Below, piece after piece: positions 1 through 8,047 of a stretch of 64,000 nt of DNA. Each line of letters opens with the position of its first letter. Positions within the stretch are counted from its first letter, which is position 1. The notes below the pieces were generated by a model that searched no databases, had not been told where the DNA came from, and saw only the letters and a list, made by a program, of their open reading frames with translations. The position numbers and the translations under genes are program-made. This DNA comes from Gemmatimonadota bacterium (GTDB lineage: Bacteria; Gemmatimonadota; Gemmatimonadetes; Gemmatimonadales; GWC2-71-9): assembly GCA_016713435.1 (NCBI GenBank), contig JADJPD010000003.1, forward strand, positions 186,001-250,000. The letters run 5' to 3'.

Positions 1-1
1 C

Positions 2-364
2 GTCTACGAGGACGACTGGGGCGAGCGCTACCAGGGCCTGATGGTCACCGCGGCGGACAGCGCGGGCTACGTGGCCGCGGCCAACCAGAGCCGAGCCGCC
101 AACCTCAAGGGCAAGCTGTTCCTGATCCACGGCATGATGGATGACAACGTGCCGCCGTACAACACGCAGCTCGTGGTCAACTCGCTGATGCGGGCCAACA
201 AGGACTTCGACCAGATCATGCTGCCCGACGCGCGGCATGGCTACGGCCGCGACAGCCAGTACATCATGCGGCGGCGGTGGGACTACTTCGTGCGCTACCT
301 GCGCGGGGACCTCCCGCCGCAGGAGTACCAGGTGGGGCGGCCGCAGCGGCCGGCGGTGCCGTGA
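2..364 (+). CDS. S9 family peptidase, C-terminal part (5' end outside window)
   Basis: This is the last 120 residues of a prolyl oligopeptidase/dipeptidyl-peptidase IV type serine peptidase; the reading frame is open from the window edge. The alpha/beta-hydrolase end of the family is clear: HGMMDDNV carries the catalytic Asp and DARHGYG carries the catalytic His. The nucleophile Ser lies upstream of the window. Such enzymes are usually secreted or periplasmic and cleave proline-containing peptides. The last 95 bp, including the stop, are repeated almost exactly at 3201-3295. A strong hairpin terminator follows. The family is secure; the substrate is not known. Confidence 0.9.
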   Translation, partial: VYEDDWGERYQGLMVTAADSAGYVAAANQSRAANLKGKLFLIHGMMDDNVPPYNTQLVVNSLMRANKDFDQIMLPDARHGYGRDSQYIMRRRWDYFVRYLRGDLPPQEYQVGRPQRPAVP

Positions 365-365
365 G
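271..365 (+). repeat. Direct repeat copy 1 (peptidase 3' end)
   Basis: The last 95 bp of the S9 peptidase gene, from the codons before WDYFVRYL through the stop. It is repeated at 3201-3295 with one mismatch (G at 337, A at 3267), an exact offset of 2930 bp. This copy is the functional gene end. Confidence 0.95.
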
Positions 366-396
366 GGGCTGACGGCGGAGCGCCTGCGGACAAGGA

Positions 397-425
397 CGGC
401 CCCGGAGCATCGTGCTCCGGGGCCG
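397..425 (+). terminator. Hairpin terminator after S9 peptidase
   Basis: A 13-bp perfect stem (CGGCCCCGGAGCA with its complement) encloses a 3-nt loop, 33 bp after the stop codon. There is no long T run, as is common in very GC-rich genomes. A related hairpin follows the duplicated gene end at 3322-3350. Confidence 0.7.
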
Positions 426-473
426 GTCCAGTTCCCCGTGCCGCCTCGGGATGCGGCGCCCGTCGCGGAGGGC

Positions 474-1025
474 CTACTCCGCCGGGCCGACCCGCTGCAG
501 GACCATCTCGAAGAAGGGGGTCCAGGTGGTGCCGTCCGCCGAGTAGGCACCGCGCTCCCGCCAGACCTGGTCCCGGACGTCAATCTCGAACCGGATCCGC
601 CCCGCGCGGGGATCGGTGAATTCCCACGCGAGCCGGTGATCGCCCACGGTGATGTCGGGTTCCAGGCTCTCGCCCCCGCGGCGGAAGGTGCGGAGGCGGT
701 AGCGGCCGGCCGGGCGATCATACCAGAGGACGCCGAATGCCTGATGGACCACGATGTCCTGGTCGTCCGGGCCGCGAGCGACGCCCCGGCCCTCGATCAC
801 CACCACGCCGGTGTCCGCGCGGAAGCGGACCACTTCGGTCGTGCGGGCCTCCGCCCGGCGTTCACCGGCGCCCATGTGGCCGGTACCCTCCCAGCGCCCC
901 TCGAGGAAGGCCAGCGCCCGCATCTCGGCTGGAACGGGTGGCGCCACCTGCTGGGCCCCGAGCGGGGCGGCGAGGACGAAGGGCAACGCCATGCGAGCGG
1001 CCTCCCGGACAAGGTGCAGCGCCAT
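474..1025 (-). CDS. Secreted lipocalin-like protein (DUF1579-like)
   Basis: A 183-residue protein with an N-terminal signal peptide (hydrophobic LPFVLAAPLGAQ, cleavage likely after GAQ). The mature part reads as one beta-barrel domain: FLEGRWEGTGHMG near residues 40-52, followed by alternating beta strands rich in aromatic and charged residues. This resembles DUF1579/nitrobindin-like lipocalin folds, which bind small hydrophobic ligands or only modify surface properties. The ATG at 1025 was chosen because GGGAG sits about 5 bases upstream and the signal peptide begins there. It is divergent from the AraC-type regulator, which may share the intervening promoter region. Function is inferred from fold only. 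Confidence 0.65.
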   Translation of the reverse strand: MALHLVREAARMALPFVLAAPLGAQQVAPPVPAEMRALAFLEGRWEGTGHMGAGERRAEARTTEVVRFRADTGVVVIEGRGVARGPDDQDIVVHQAFGVLWYDRPAGRYRLRTFRRGGESLEPDITVGDHRLAWEFTDPRAGRIRFEIDVRDQVWRERGAYSADGTTWTPFFEMVLQRVGPAE

Positions 1026-1160
1026 CGGTGCTCCCGGTGGGGGTGAGGGAACGGTCTCCCGATGCCGCAATCTCTCGGTCCCCCGCCGGCCGGTCTTGAA
1101 CGTATCGGCCACCGGTGGGGTGACACTCGCCGGGCCCCGTCGCGTAAGGAGCCCCCGACG

Positions 1161-2015
1161 ATGAACCCTGCGCCCTCGGCCACCGGCCCCTCCGCCATGA
1201 TCTACACCGATCACGCCCCCACGCCAGCGCTCGCGCCGTGGGTGGCGAGCTACTGGAGCGTGGAGATGGGCGCCGCCCGGCCCGGGGACGTGCTCACCGT
1301 CCCGCCGGACGGTTGCACCCATCTCGCCTTCGGCGGCAGCGACCGGGTGCTGGTCGGCCCGCAGGTGACGCCGTTCCGGGTCCCGGTGATGCCGGGGCTG
1401 CGGTGGTTTGGGATCCGGTTCTGGCCTGGCGCGGCCCGGCCGTTTCTCGGGCTGCCCGCCGCCCAGTCGCTCCGGAACCTCGCCCTGCCCACGGCGGCGG
1501 TGCCGGGGCTCGCCTGGGTGACCGCCCTGGGCCAGCGGGTGGCGGGCGCCGACGCCCACTCGGTGGCGACCGCCGATGCGGCCCTCCTCTCCCTGGTGCC
1601 GGCCGCCGAGCCTCCGGATCCCCGCCTCTGGGCTGCGGTGCAGCGGATCCTCCTGGCCACCGGCCCGGGACCGAGCGTGCGACATCTGGCCGACGTGGCG
1701 GGGATGTCGGAGCGGCACTTCCGGCGCCGCTTCCGGCGCGTCCTCGATCTCTCCCCCAAGGAACTCACCCGGATCTGGCGCTTCCGGCGCTGCGCCCAGG
1801 CGGCGGCGGAGGCGGGGGAGGCCAACTGGGCCGCCCGCGCCGCCGATCACGGCTTCGCGGACCAGAGTCACCTGGTGCGCGAGTTCCGGAAGCTGGTGGG
1901 GCTGGCGCCGGGCGAGTTCGGCCGGCGAACCGCCGCCACGGTGCACCGGCGCGTCTGGGCGCCGGACGGCACCGCCCCGCGCGACTCACTCGCGCGGCAG
2001 CGGCCGGACGCCTGA
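1161..2015 (+). CDS. AraC-family transcriptional regulator
   Basis: A 284-residue regulator. The N-terminal half (about residues 15-150) resembles the DUF6597-type sensory domain common in this subgroup. The C-terminal third carries the two AraC helix-turn-helix motifs: VRHLADVAGMSERHFRRRF and then AADHGFADQSHLVREFRKL with the usual GLAPGEF end. The ATG at 1161 has AAGGA ten bases upstream; a second in-frame ATG at 1198 is possible. Its 3' end overlaps the convergent DUF4440-like gene by 30 bp. It probably controls nearby divergent genes such as the lipocalin-like gene, but no operator was identified. Confidence 0.88.
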   Translation: MNPAPSATGPSAMIYTDHAPTPALAPWVASYWSVEMGAARPGDVLTVPPDGCTHLAFGGSDRVLVGPQVTPFRVPVMPGLRWFGIRFWPGAARPFLGLPAAQSLRNLALPTAAVPGLAWVTALGQRVAGADAHSVATADAALLSLVPAAEPPDPRLWAAVQRILLATGPGPSVRHLADVAGMSERHFRRRFRRVLDLSPKELTRIWRFRRCAQAAAEAGEANWAARAADHGFADQSHLVREFRKLVGLAPGEFGRRTAATVHRRVWAPDGTAPRDSLARQRPDA

Positions 2016-2435
2016 CACATGTGAGGCGATGGCCTGCCAGCGTCCCGCCCGCTTGATGAGGATGTTGGTGGACTGGTACTCGTAGCCGCCGCCGGGATCC
2101 GACGCGGGCCCGATGACCACCCCCCGGCCCGCCACCACGGCGGTGCCGTTCTCGAACACCTCCAGCCGCCGGATCTCGAACCGGAAGGACTTGTTCACCA
2201 TCCGGGTCCGGGAGACGCGTTCGAGCTCCTGGCCCTTGGACGACCATGCCCCCTCGGGGCCGACCATCTGGAACTCGTCCGCGAGGATCCGGTCGAGGAG
2301 CGCGGGATCGCCCTCCCGATAGGCCCGGGGCCACAGCTCCTCCTTGAGGTGGCGGAGCGTGGCCTCGTCCGCCTGCTGCGCCACGAGCGGGAGCGGGGCG
2401 AGCGCGACGAGCAGCAGCACGACGGCGTGGCGCAT
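1986..2435 (-). CDS. Secreted SnoaL/DUF4440-like protein
   Basis: A 149-residue protein with a cleavable signal peptide (VVLLLVALAPLPLVAQ). The mature domain matches the NTF2-like DUF4440/SnoaL pattern: an early helix, AYREGDPALLDRILADEF, then strands ending in GRWQAIASHVSGV. These cone-shaped folds bind small ligands; the actual substrate cannot be told from sequence. The start at 2435 gives the best signal peptide. The gene lies divergently from the membrane protein at 2589 and its 3' end overlaps the AraC gene by 30 bp. Confidence 0.72.
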   Translation of the reverse strand: MRHAVVLLLVALAPLPLVAQQADEATLRHLKEELWPRAYREGDPALLDRILADEFQMVGPEGAWSSKGQELERVSRTRMVNKSFRFEIRRLEVFENGTAVVAGRGVVIGPASDPGGGYEYQSTNILIKRAGRWQAIASHVSGVRPLPRE

Positions 2436-2588
2436 CCGGCCCTCCAAGGGTGGGGGTGGAGCATCGCAGCTTAGCACGCCGGGGCGCGAGGGGCTTGTTG
2501 ATTTCGGCCCTCCCCCGGGTCCGGCCCCGCCCCCTTGGCGCTTCCGGGTGGCCACCGTAGCATGTGGTTCCCCTCCTGGAGGCCGACG

Positions 2589-3149
2589 ATGCGCGCCCCG
2601 CCCCCACACCCCGCGCCCCCGCGCCCACAGGTGACCGGACCGCGCGTGGTCCTGGCCGTCACCGCTGCGCTCCTGGGTGGTGCCCTCGTCATCTTCAGCG
2701 GGCCCTACCAGGCGGTGCGCGCCGCCGCCGGGCGCGCGCTCCCCGAGGAGCTGTCCACCGGGCCGGCGGCCGTGACGGAGTTCCTGACCGCGCTCGGTGA
2801 GGCGGGACGGGCGCGCTACGCCACGTTCCAGTACCTGGACTTCCTCAACCCCGTGCTGCTGCCGATCGCGCTGGCGCTGCTGCTCCTTTGGCTGGCCGCG
2901 CGTGCCCGCCTGCCCGGACGGCTGGGTCGAGCCCTCCTCCTCGTCCCCCTCACCCTGGCCCTGGCCGATCTCGGCGAGAACCTGCTGCTCCTCGGCGCGA
3001 TCAGCCGGTACCCCGCCCCGGGCCCGCTCGCAGGGGTGCTCCCCCACCTGACCACGCTCAAGTTCACCGCCCTCCTGGCGACGGGGCCGGCGGCGCTGGC
3101 GCTGGCCGGGCTCGCGCTCGTGCGCCGGGGCGCCCCGCCGGTGGCGTGA
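2589..3149 (+). CDS. Four-helix inner-membrane protein, unknown function
   Basis: A 186-residue hydrophobic protein with about four transmembrane helices: VVLAVTAALLGGALVIF near residues 18-35, then VLLPIALALLLLWLA, ALLLVPLTLALADLG and a last helix near ALALAGLALV. The N-terminus is proline-rich and cytoplasmic by the positive-inside rule. GGAGG lies 7 bases before the chosen ATG. No conserved domain was recognised. It sits inside the 2.9-kb block bounded by the two copies of the peptidase 3' end. Confidence 0.65.
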   Translation: MRAPPPHPAPPRPQVTGPRVVLAVTAALLGGALVIFSGPYQAVRAAAGRALPEELSTGPAAVTEFLTALGEAGRARYATFQYLDFLNPVLLPIALALLLLWLAARARLPGRLGRALLLVPLTLALADLGENLLLLGAISRYPAPGPLAGVLPHLTTLKFTALLATGPAALALAGLALVRRGAPPVA

Positions 3150-3200
3150 GCCGACTCCGGCCTCCCGTCCCGCCATTACTCCTTCCCTGCACCCTCTCTT

Positions 3201-3295
3201 GCGGCGGTGGGACTACTTCGTGCGCTACCTGCGCGGGGACCTCCCGCCGCAGGAGTACCAGGTGGGACGGCCGCAGCGGCCGGCGGTGCCGTGAG
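3201..3295 (+). pseudogene. Duplicated 3' fragment of S9 peptidase gene
   Basis: A 95-bp copy of 271-365 with 94 of 95 bases identical. It still encodes WDYFVRYLRGDLPPQEYQVG to the stop, but has no start and no upstream peptidase sequence. It is followed by its own version of the terminator hairpin, so the duplicated unit may have spanned the gene end plus terminator. It probably records a tandem duplication or gene-replacement event that placed the genes at 474-3149 between the two copies. Confidence 0.85.
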
Positions 3296-3321
3296 CTAGC
3301 GCCTCGCGGTGCGGCAGCGGA

Positions 3322-3350
3322 CGGCCCCGGGGCGTTGTGCCCCGGGGCCG
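3322..3350 (+). terminator. Hairpin terminator after duplicated gene end
   Basis: A 12-bp perfect stem (CGGCCCCGGGGC and complement) with a 5-nt loop, followed by TTT. It resembles the hairpin at 397-425 in position and sequence, so it is probably part of the same duplicated unit. It can also act on the convergent lipoprotein gene. Confidence 0.6.
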
Positions 3351-3383
3351 TTTGCGTTCCCGGCCTGGTGTCCCGCGCACCGG

Positions 3384-3791
3384 CTAGCGCCGGGTGTTCC
3401 CCTGCCTCCGCGCCCCGAAGCCACCGTAGGGCACCTCGTCCGCCAGCACCGTGTCGCCAGGCCACTCGAAGCGGATCACCGTATCGCCCGACGTGGCCAG
3501 CTGGTGCACCACGCGGAAGCTGCGCTCCTGCCAGAGGAGATCCACGCGGAGCGTCACCTCGCAGCCCAGGTGACACGCCGGCCCCGCATCCTCCCGGATC
3601 GCCCCGGGGGCGATGGGCTGCACCCACAGTGCCCCGTGCTGGAGCACCGTGTCGGCGAGCGTGTCGGTGAGGCTGGCGCGGTAGCCCATCACCACCGAGG
3701 AGTCGCCCCCGTTGGCGAGCACATAGCGCGTCGGGTAGGTCGGGGGCGGCGGGGCGGGGGGCGCGTTCTCCTCACATGCGGCGAGGAGCAC
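3384..3791 (-). CDS. Putative lipoprotein, possible broken N-terminus
   Basis: A 135-residue protein that starts MLLAACEEN if GTG at 3791 is used, placing a lipobox cysteine at residue 6. Read further upstream in frame, the sequence continues as RLPGLTLVTGAVLLAAC, a complete lipoprotein signal, but no ATG or GTG is present before an in-frame stop. An ATG in another frame at 3897 could be joined by a one-base change in the C6 run near 3870. The start is therefore uncertain. The mature protein is proline-rich, then mostly beta, with no recognised domain. Confidence 0.55.
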   Translation of the reverse strand: MLLAACEENAPPAPPPPTYPTRYVLANGGDSSVVMGYRASLTDTLADTVLQHGALWVQPIAPGAIREDAGPACHLGCEVTLRVDLLWQERSFRVVHQLATSGDTVIRFEWPGDTVLADEVPYGGFGARRQGNTRR

Positions 3792-4040
3792 CGCGCCGGT
3801 GACCAGGGTGAGGCCAGGCAGGCGCGGCCCGAGCCGAAACGCGTTCCGGCGCGCGCTGGCAGCGGAGGAGGGGGGTGATGGCGTTGCGTGTCATGGCGAG
3901 CGGAATGTGAGACCGTGCACTCCCTACGGCGCCCTCGTCTTGCCGTTTCGTGGCGGGCGCGGTTCCCTGCCGTGGCGGTCTTCTGGCGGGGTCGGGGGGT
4001 GAACTGCAGGCCCCTCGTATCTCGCATCCTCACGGGCTGA
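3792..4040. other. Intergenic region without a clear gene
   Basis: About 250 bp between the lipoprotein and the zinc-ribbon promoter. It holds the possible upstream part of the lipoprotein reading frame (to about 3897) and a GC-rich stretch with no convincing coding sequence or RNA structure. Confidence 0.4.
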
Positions 4041-4068
4041 TTGACCGCCCCAGTTTTCGGCATATATT
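4041..4068 (+). promoter_or_regulatory. Sigma-70 type promoter of zinc-ribbon gene
   Basis: TTGACC (4041-4046) and TATATT (4063-4068) are separated by 16 bp, upstream of the ATG at 4111. This is one of the clearest housekeeping-type promoters in the window. The predicted transcript start near 4075 leaves a leader of about 35 nt with GAGGGA as ribosome binding site. Confidence 0.6.
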
Positions 4069-4110
4069 CGGTTCCACGCAGCCGAACAAACCCCGAAAGC
4101 CGAGGGATCC

Positions 4111-4278
4111 ATGACCACCACCTCCGCCTGGCGCCTCCCTCTCCGCCCCACCCCGGTCACGCGCGTCAACGCGTTGACCAGCAACCAGATCCGCGTCTGT
4201 CCCGAGTGCGCCGGCCCGGTGGTCCACAACTCCGGCTGCATCTCCTGCCGCCAGTGCGGCTGGGGCCGCTGCTCCTGA
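4111..4278 (+). CDS. Small stand-alone zinc-ribbon protein
   Basis: A 55-residue protein with six cysteines in its last 26 residues: C30-x2-C33, then C43-x2-C46-x2-C49 and C54, around the sequence VCPECAGPVVHNSGCISC. The pattern and the HNSGC.SC..CGW spacing resemble the C-terminal zinc-binding tail of adenosylcobalamin-dependent (class II) ribonucleotide reductase, here as a free-standing peptide. GAGGGA precedes the ATG, and a good promoter lies upstream. A zinc-binding role is well supported; the partner is unknown. Confidence 0.7.
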   Translation: MTTTSAWRLPLRPTPVTRVNALTSNQIRVCPECAGPVVHNSGCISCRQCGWGRCS

Positions 4279-4316
4279 CCGGCTCCCAGACCCTTCTTCC
4301 TTATACCGGAGCCCCC

Positions 4317-4802
4317 ATGGATCCCCGCGTCGCCTCGCTTGCCGCCATCACCCGGCTCAACGGCCGGCTGTTCCACCACTGCCTCGACGGCTTGAGCGAC
4401 GAGGCCGCGCAGGAGCGGCCCGGTCCCCAGGTCAACAACATCGCCTTCGTGGCAGCGCACCTCGTGGACTCGCGCCACTACATGCTGGCCCTCCTCGGCG
4501 ACGCGCGCCCCAACCCGCTCCCGGCTCCCGAGGGCGGCTTCAACGACATCGCCAAGGTCACCCGCTATCCCACGCTGGCCGAGGTCCGCGCGGCGTGGGA
4601 TGCGGCGGGCCAGGCGCTCGAGGCGCGGTTCGGCGCGGCCACCGCGTCCCAGCTCGCGGCCCCGCAGGGCGAGGGGTGGCCCATCGAGGAGCACACGCTC
4701 TACGGCGTGCTCACGTTCATGGTGCAGCACGAGAGCCATCACGTGGGCCAGCTGGGCCTGCTGCGGAAGGTCGCGGGGCTCGCGGCCATGGCGTACGCCT
4801 GA
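4317..4802 (+). CDS. DinB-family (YfiT-like) protein
   Basis: A 161-residue four-helix-bundle protein of the DinB/DUF664 superfamily. The metal-ligand histidines of the family are visible: a His in the second helix (AFVAAHLVDSRHY) and the HESHHVGQLGLLR motif near the C-terminus. Members include thiol-dependent S-transferases and proteins of unknown activity; they are unrelated to DNA polymerase IV despite the name. It is followed 10 bp later by a second DinB-like gene, so the two are probably co-transcribed. Confidence 0.8.
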   Translation: MDPRVASLAAITRLNGRLFHHCLDGLSDEAAQERPGPQVNNIAFVAAHLVDSRHYMLALLGDARPNPLPAPEGGFNDIAKVTRYPTLAEVRAAWDAAGQALEARFGAATASQLAAPQGEGWPIEEHTLYGVLTFMVQHESHHVGQLGLLRKVAGLAAMAYA

Positions 4803-4812
4803 GGAGGGACGC

Positions 4813-5325
4813 ATGACCACCATCGCACCCGTCGCGCCGCGCGCCGCGGCGGCCCGGCCCCTGCCCGCGCTCGCCCCGCACCTCGTGGCGGTGCTGCGGG
4901 AGGCGTTCGAGGGGCTCACCGCGGGGGAGCCGCACTTCACCGACCCGCGGCCCGAGGGCGGGCTCTTCGGCACGCTGGCCATGCTCTCCTCGGCGCAGGT
5001 GTCGCGGCCCGCGGGCGGGCACGGCGCCACCATCGCGGGGCACGTGCAGCACCTGGCCTTCCGCCTGAGCGCCGGCACCAGCTGGATCCGCGGCGAGCAC
5101 CGGACGTGGACCTGGGACGAGAGCGGCCAGGTGCGCCGCGTGACCGACGGCGAGTGGCTGGGCCTCAAGGCGCAGCTCCGCGAGGAGTACGGCGTGCTCC
5201 TCGCCACGCTCGAGCGGCACGCGCTCGACACCGACGAGGCGCTCGACGGCGCCATCGGCGCGCTGGCGCACGCGGTCTATCACCTGGGCGCCATCCACGC
5301 CCGGGCGCTGGCGCGGGTGGGCTGA
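4813..5325 (+). CDS. DinB-like protein, second copy
   Basis: A 170-residue DinB-superfamily protein with two of the expected histidine regions (IAGHVQHLAFRLS and AVYHLGAIHARAL). The N-terminal 20 residues are Ala/Pro-rich. A strong GAGGAGGGA ribosome binding site lies between the stop of the first DinB gene and this ATG, indicating translation from the same mRNA. Divergence from the neighbour is high, so the pair probably arose by old duplication. The enzymatic role is unknown. Confidence 0.7.
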   Translation: MTTIAPVAPRAAAARPLPALAPHLVAVLREAFEGLTAGEPHFTDPRPEGGLFGTLAMLSSAQVSRPAGGHGATIAGHVQHLAFRLSAGTSWIRGEHRTWTWDESGQVRRVTDGEWLGLKAQLREEYGVLLATLERHALDTDEALDGAIGALAHAVYHLGAIHARALARVG

Positions 5326-5337
5326 GCGGGGCGCGCC

Positions 5338-6399
5338 ATGGGCACCCCCCTCGTCACCCAGCTCGACTTCCTCGGCGGCCCGCGCCGGGTGGGGCCCAGC
5401 ACGCCGCTCCCGGTGCTGGACGAGCGCGAGCGCGGCACCACGTTCCACGAGGTGCCGGTCAAGGCCATCCTCAACTCGCCGGCGGCCACGGGCATGGGGT
5501 TCTGGTCGCTCAACCCGTACGTCGGGTGCGAGTTCGGCTGCACCTACTGCTACGCCCGCGAGACCCACAAGTGGGTGGTGGAGCGCCAGACCGGGGACGA
5601 GGCGCCGGACGTGGTGACGGCCGAGGAGGCGTTCGAGAAGCAGATCCTGGTGAAGGTCACGGCGGCGGCGGTGCTCAAGCGGACGCTCTTCCCCAAGCGG
5701 CTGGCGGGCCAGTCGCTGGTCATCGGCACCGCCACCGACCCGTACCAGCCGGCGGAGCGGCGCTTCCGCCTCACGCGGAGCCTGCTGGAGACGCTGCTGG
5801 GGTGGCGGGGGCTCTCGCTCGGGATCATCACCAAGTCGCCGCTCATCGTGCGGGACCTGGACCTGCTCGTGAAGCTGGCGGAGCGGCACGAGCTCACGGT
5901 GAACATCTCCATCGCGTCCACCGATGGGGAGCTGCTGCGGCGGCTGGAGGCGCGCTCCCCCGCACCGCACGCGCGGCTCCGGGCGCTCGGGCGGCTCACG
6001 GCGGCGGGGATCCATGCGGGGATGCTCATCGCCCCGATCCTCCCCGGCGTCACCGACAGTCGCGAGGCGCTGGGCGCCCTGATGAAGGAGGGGAAGGCGG
6101 CGGGGGCGCGATTCGCGGTCGGGTCGGCGCTCCGGCTCGGTCCCGCGGCGCGGTCCCGCTTCCTCCCCCACCTGGCCCACGAGTTCCCCGAGCTGGCCCC
6201 GCGCTATGCGCGCCGCTATGCCGGCCGCACCTCCGCGGGGCGCGACTACACCGAGGCCCTCGGCGCCCGCATCCGCTCGCTGCAGCAGGAGCACGGCTTC
6301 CCCGTCTCCCGCAACCGCCAGCGGGAGAAAGAGCTCAAGGGCCAGGCCAACCACACCGAGAAACCGGTGCCGCTCGAGGAGCAGTGGACGCTGCTCTAG
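5338..6399 (+). CDS. Radical SAM protein (SPL/Rv2578c-like)
   Basis: A 353-residue radical SAM enzyme. GCEFGCTYCYAR holds the cluster-binding C64-x3-C68-x2-C71 motif, preceded by SLNPYVG, the signature of the family annotated as SPL-like or Rv2578c. Downstream, ATDPYQPAERRF and IITKSPLIVRDLDLL are typical core strands. Spore photoproduct lyase repairs thymine dimers, but this subfamily is found in non-sporulating bacteria and its substrate is unproven. It starts 12 bp after the second DinB gene, so a three-gene unit is likely. Confidence 0.85.
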   Translation: MGTPLVTQLDFLGGPRRVGPSTPLPVLDERERGTTFHEVPVKAILNSPAATGMGFWSLNPYVGCEFGCTYCYARETHKWVVERQTGDEAPDVVTAEEAFEKQILVKVTAAAVLKRTLFPKRLAGQSLVIGTATDPYQPAERRFRLTRSLLETLLGWRGLSLGIITKSPLIVRDLDLLVKLAERHELTVNISIASTDGELLRRLEARSPAPHARLRALGRLTAAGIHAGMLIAPILPGVTDSREALGALMKEGKAAGARFAVGSALRLGPAARSRFLPHLAHEFPELAPRYARRYAGRTSAGRDYTEALGARIRSLQQEHGFPVSRNRQREKELKGQANHTEKPVPLEEQWTLL

Positions 6400-6440
6400 C
6401 GGCGTCGCTGCGGGCGGTGCCGGGGTGAAGGGCGGTGTGA

Positions 6441-6671
6441 CTCAACGCAGAGGCGCAGAGGGCGCGGAGGGCCGCAGAGGGATCGAGCCCGGGTTGGCGC
6501 GTTGCCGACCCAGGCCCTGGGAATTTTGGGTGGGGCTCCGCGAGAGGGTGGGGGCGTTGCCGGACCCGAACCCACACCCACAAAAATACCACGGGCTCAC
6601 CCTGCGGTGCGCCCACCATCCCCGGGCAGTTCCTCTGCGGCCCTCTGCGCCCTCCGCGCCTCTGCGTTGAG
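6441..6671. repeat. Dispersed inverted-repeat element, copy 1
   Basis: Two 40-nt arms, 6441-6480 and 6632-6671, are inverted copies differing at two positions. Each arm is itself a run of GCAGAGG-type units about 9 nt apart, beginning CTCAACGCAGAGGCGC. The 150-nt centre contains no convincing gene. The element ends 19 bp before the ImuB-like gene. A shorter relative lies at 13502-13629 before dnaE2. It carries no transposase and could be a non-autonomous mobile element or a structured RNA/DNA element. Confidence 0.85.
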
Positions 6672-6689
6672 ACACACCGGCCGCCCGTC

Positions 6690-7970
6690 ATGCACCAGCC
6701 GCCGGCGACGCCCCGACCCATGCTCCCCCGCCACGTGATCTTCGTGGACCCGCCCGCCTTCTGCACCACGCTCGAGGAGCTGGTGGCGCCGGCGCTGCGG
6801 GCGCGGCCCATCGTGGTGGCGGCGCCGGGGGCGGACCGGGCCACGGTGCTGGCGCTCTCGCCCGAGGCCCGGCGGGCGGGGATCACGCGCGGGATGCCCG
6901 TGACCAAGGCCCGCAAGCGCTGCCCCGACCTGGTCATCCGCCCGCCCAACCCCGCCCTCTACGCCCGCGCCTCGACGGCGCTGCACGAGATCCTGGCCCG
7001 CTACGCGCCCGTCATCGAGCCGCAGGGCTACGGGCATGCGTGGCTCGACGTCACCGGCACGGGCCGGCTCTTCGGCCCGCCGGTGGACGTGGCGGCGCGG
7101 ATCCTCCGCGAGTCGCGCGCGCGGCTCCGCATCCCGCTGGCCCTGGGCGTGGCCCAGAACAAGCTGGTGAGCCACGCCGCCTCCGAGGTCATCAAGGAAG
7201 CGGAACACCGGGACACCCGCACCGCCGAGCTGCTGCTCGACGTGCCCGGGGGCACCGAGGCGCCCTTCCTGGCGCCCGAGCGCGTGGCGCTCCTCCCCGA
7301 GCTCGACGCCGCCATGCGCGAGCGGCTCGACGACTACCAGCTGGACTGGATCGGCGAGCTGCAGCAGGTGGGCGGCGAGGCGCTGGCGCAGGTCTTCGGG
7401 GCCCCCGGCCGCCTGCTCGGCCAGCACGCCCTCGGCATCGACGCCCGGCCGGTGCTGCCGCCGGCGGTGAAGGCGGAGTTCCGCGTCACCCACACCTTCG
7501 GCGACGACACCAACGACCTGGCCCTGCTCCACCGGCTGCTCCGCCACCAGGCCGAGCGGCTGGGCAGCCGGCTCCGCGCCCGCCAGCTCCATGCCCGGCG
7601 GCTCAGCGTGCGGCTGGCCTACGCCGACTACGCCACCCAGCAGCGGAGCGTCGCCCTCGTCCCCTCGGCGCTCGACGCCGAGCTGCTCGCGGCGGCGCGC
7701 CGCGCCTTCACCCTGGCCAACACCCGCACCGTGGCGCTCCGCGCCGTGGGCATGACGGTGGACCGCCTGGGCGAGGACGCCCGCCAGCTCGACCTCTGGG
7801 GCGACGGGCTGGCGGATGCCCCCGCCGGCGAACTGGCCGTGGCCGCCGGCCTCGCGGTCACCCCGGCCCCCGGCGCCTCCCCGGCCCGGCGGCGAGGCGC
7901 CGAGCTCCAGTGGGCCCTCGACCGGATCCGCACCCGCTGGGGTGCCCGCGGCATCCGGGCGGGTGCCTGA
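6690..7970 (+). CDS. imuB: ImuB-like Y-family polymerase homologue, probably inactive
   Basis: A 426-residue Y-family polymerase relative. The first acidic site residue is kept (HVIFVDPP), but the family SIDE motif before the LDVTG strand is replaced: EPQGYGHAWLDVTGTGRLFG lacks the catalytic Asp-Glu pair. This is the hallmark of ImuB, a non-catalytic adaptor that links the beta clamp and DnaE2/ImuC during mutagenic translesion synthesis. The C-terminal 200 residues hold the little-finger-like region. ATG at 6690 has no clear ribosome binding site; ATG at 6720 (MLPRHVIF) is an alternative. The partner dnaE2 lies 5.7 kb downstream, and no ImuA was seen. Confidence 0.78.
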   Translation: MHQPPATPRPMLPRHVIFVDPPAFCTTLEELVAPALRARPIVVAAPGADRATVLALSPEARRAGITRGMPVTKARKRCPDLVIRPPNPALYARASTALHEILARYAPVIEPQGYGHAWLDVTGTGRLFGPPVDVAARILRESRARLRIPLALGVAQNKLVSHAASEVIKEAEHRDTRTAELLLDVPGGTEAPFLAPERVALLPELDAAMRERLDDYQLDWIGELQQVGGEALAQVFGAPGRLLGQHALGIDARPVLPPAVKAEFRVTHTFGDDTNDLALLHRLLRHQAERLGSRLRARQLHARRLSVRLAYADYATQQRSVALVPSALDAELLAAARRAFTLANTRTVALRAVGMTVDRLGEDARQLDLWGDGLADAPAGELAVAAGLAVTPAPGASPARRRGAELQWALDRIRTRWGARGIRAGA

Positions 7971-8047
7971 CATCGCCGGGCCGCGCCCGGCCCATTGCGC
8001 CCCCGCGACGGGTGAGAATATTCGGGGAGGGACACGTCACTCCCTCA

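Noticed and set aside
4600..6428. Long open frames on the wrong phase or strand over real genes (for example 5106-6428 and 4717-6354)
   Set aside because: Their proteins are dominated by Arg, Gly, Pro and Ala without domains, and they overlap genes with clear family motifs. Long shadow frames are expected in very GC-rich DNA.
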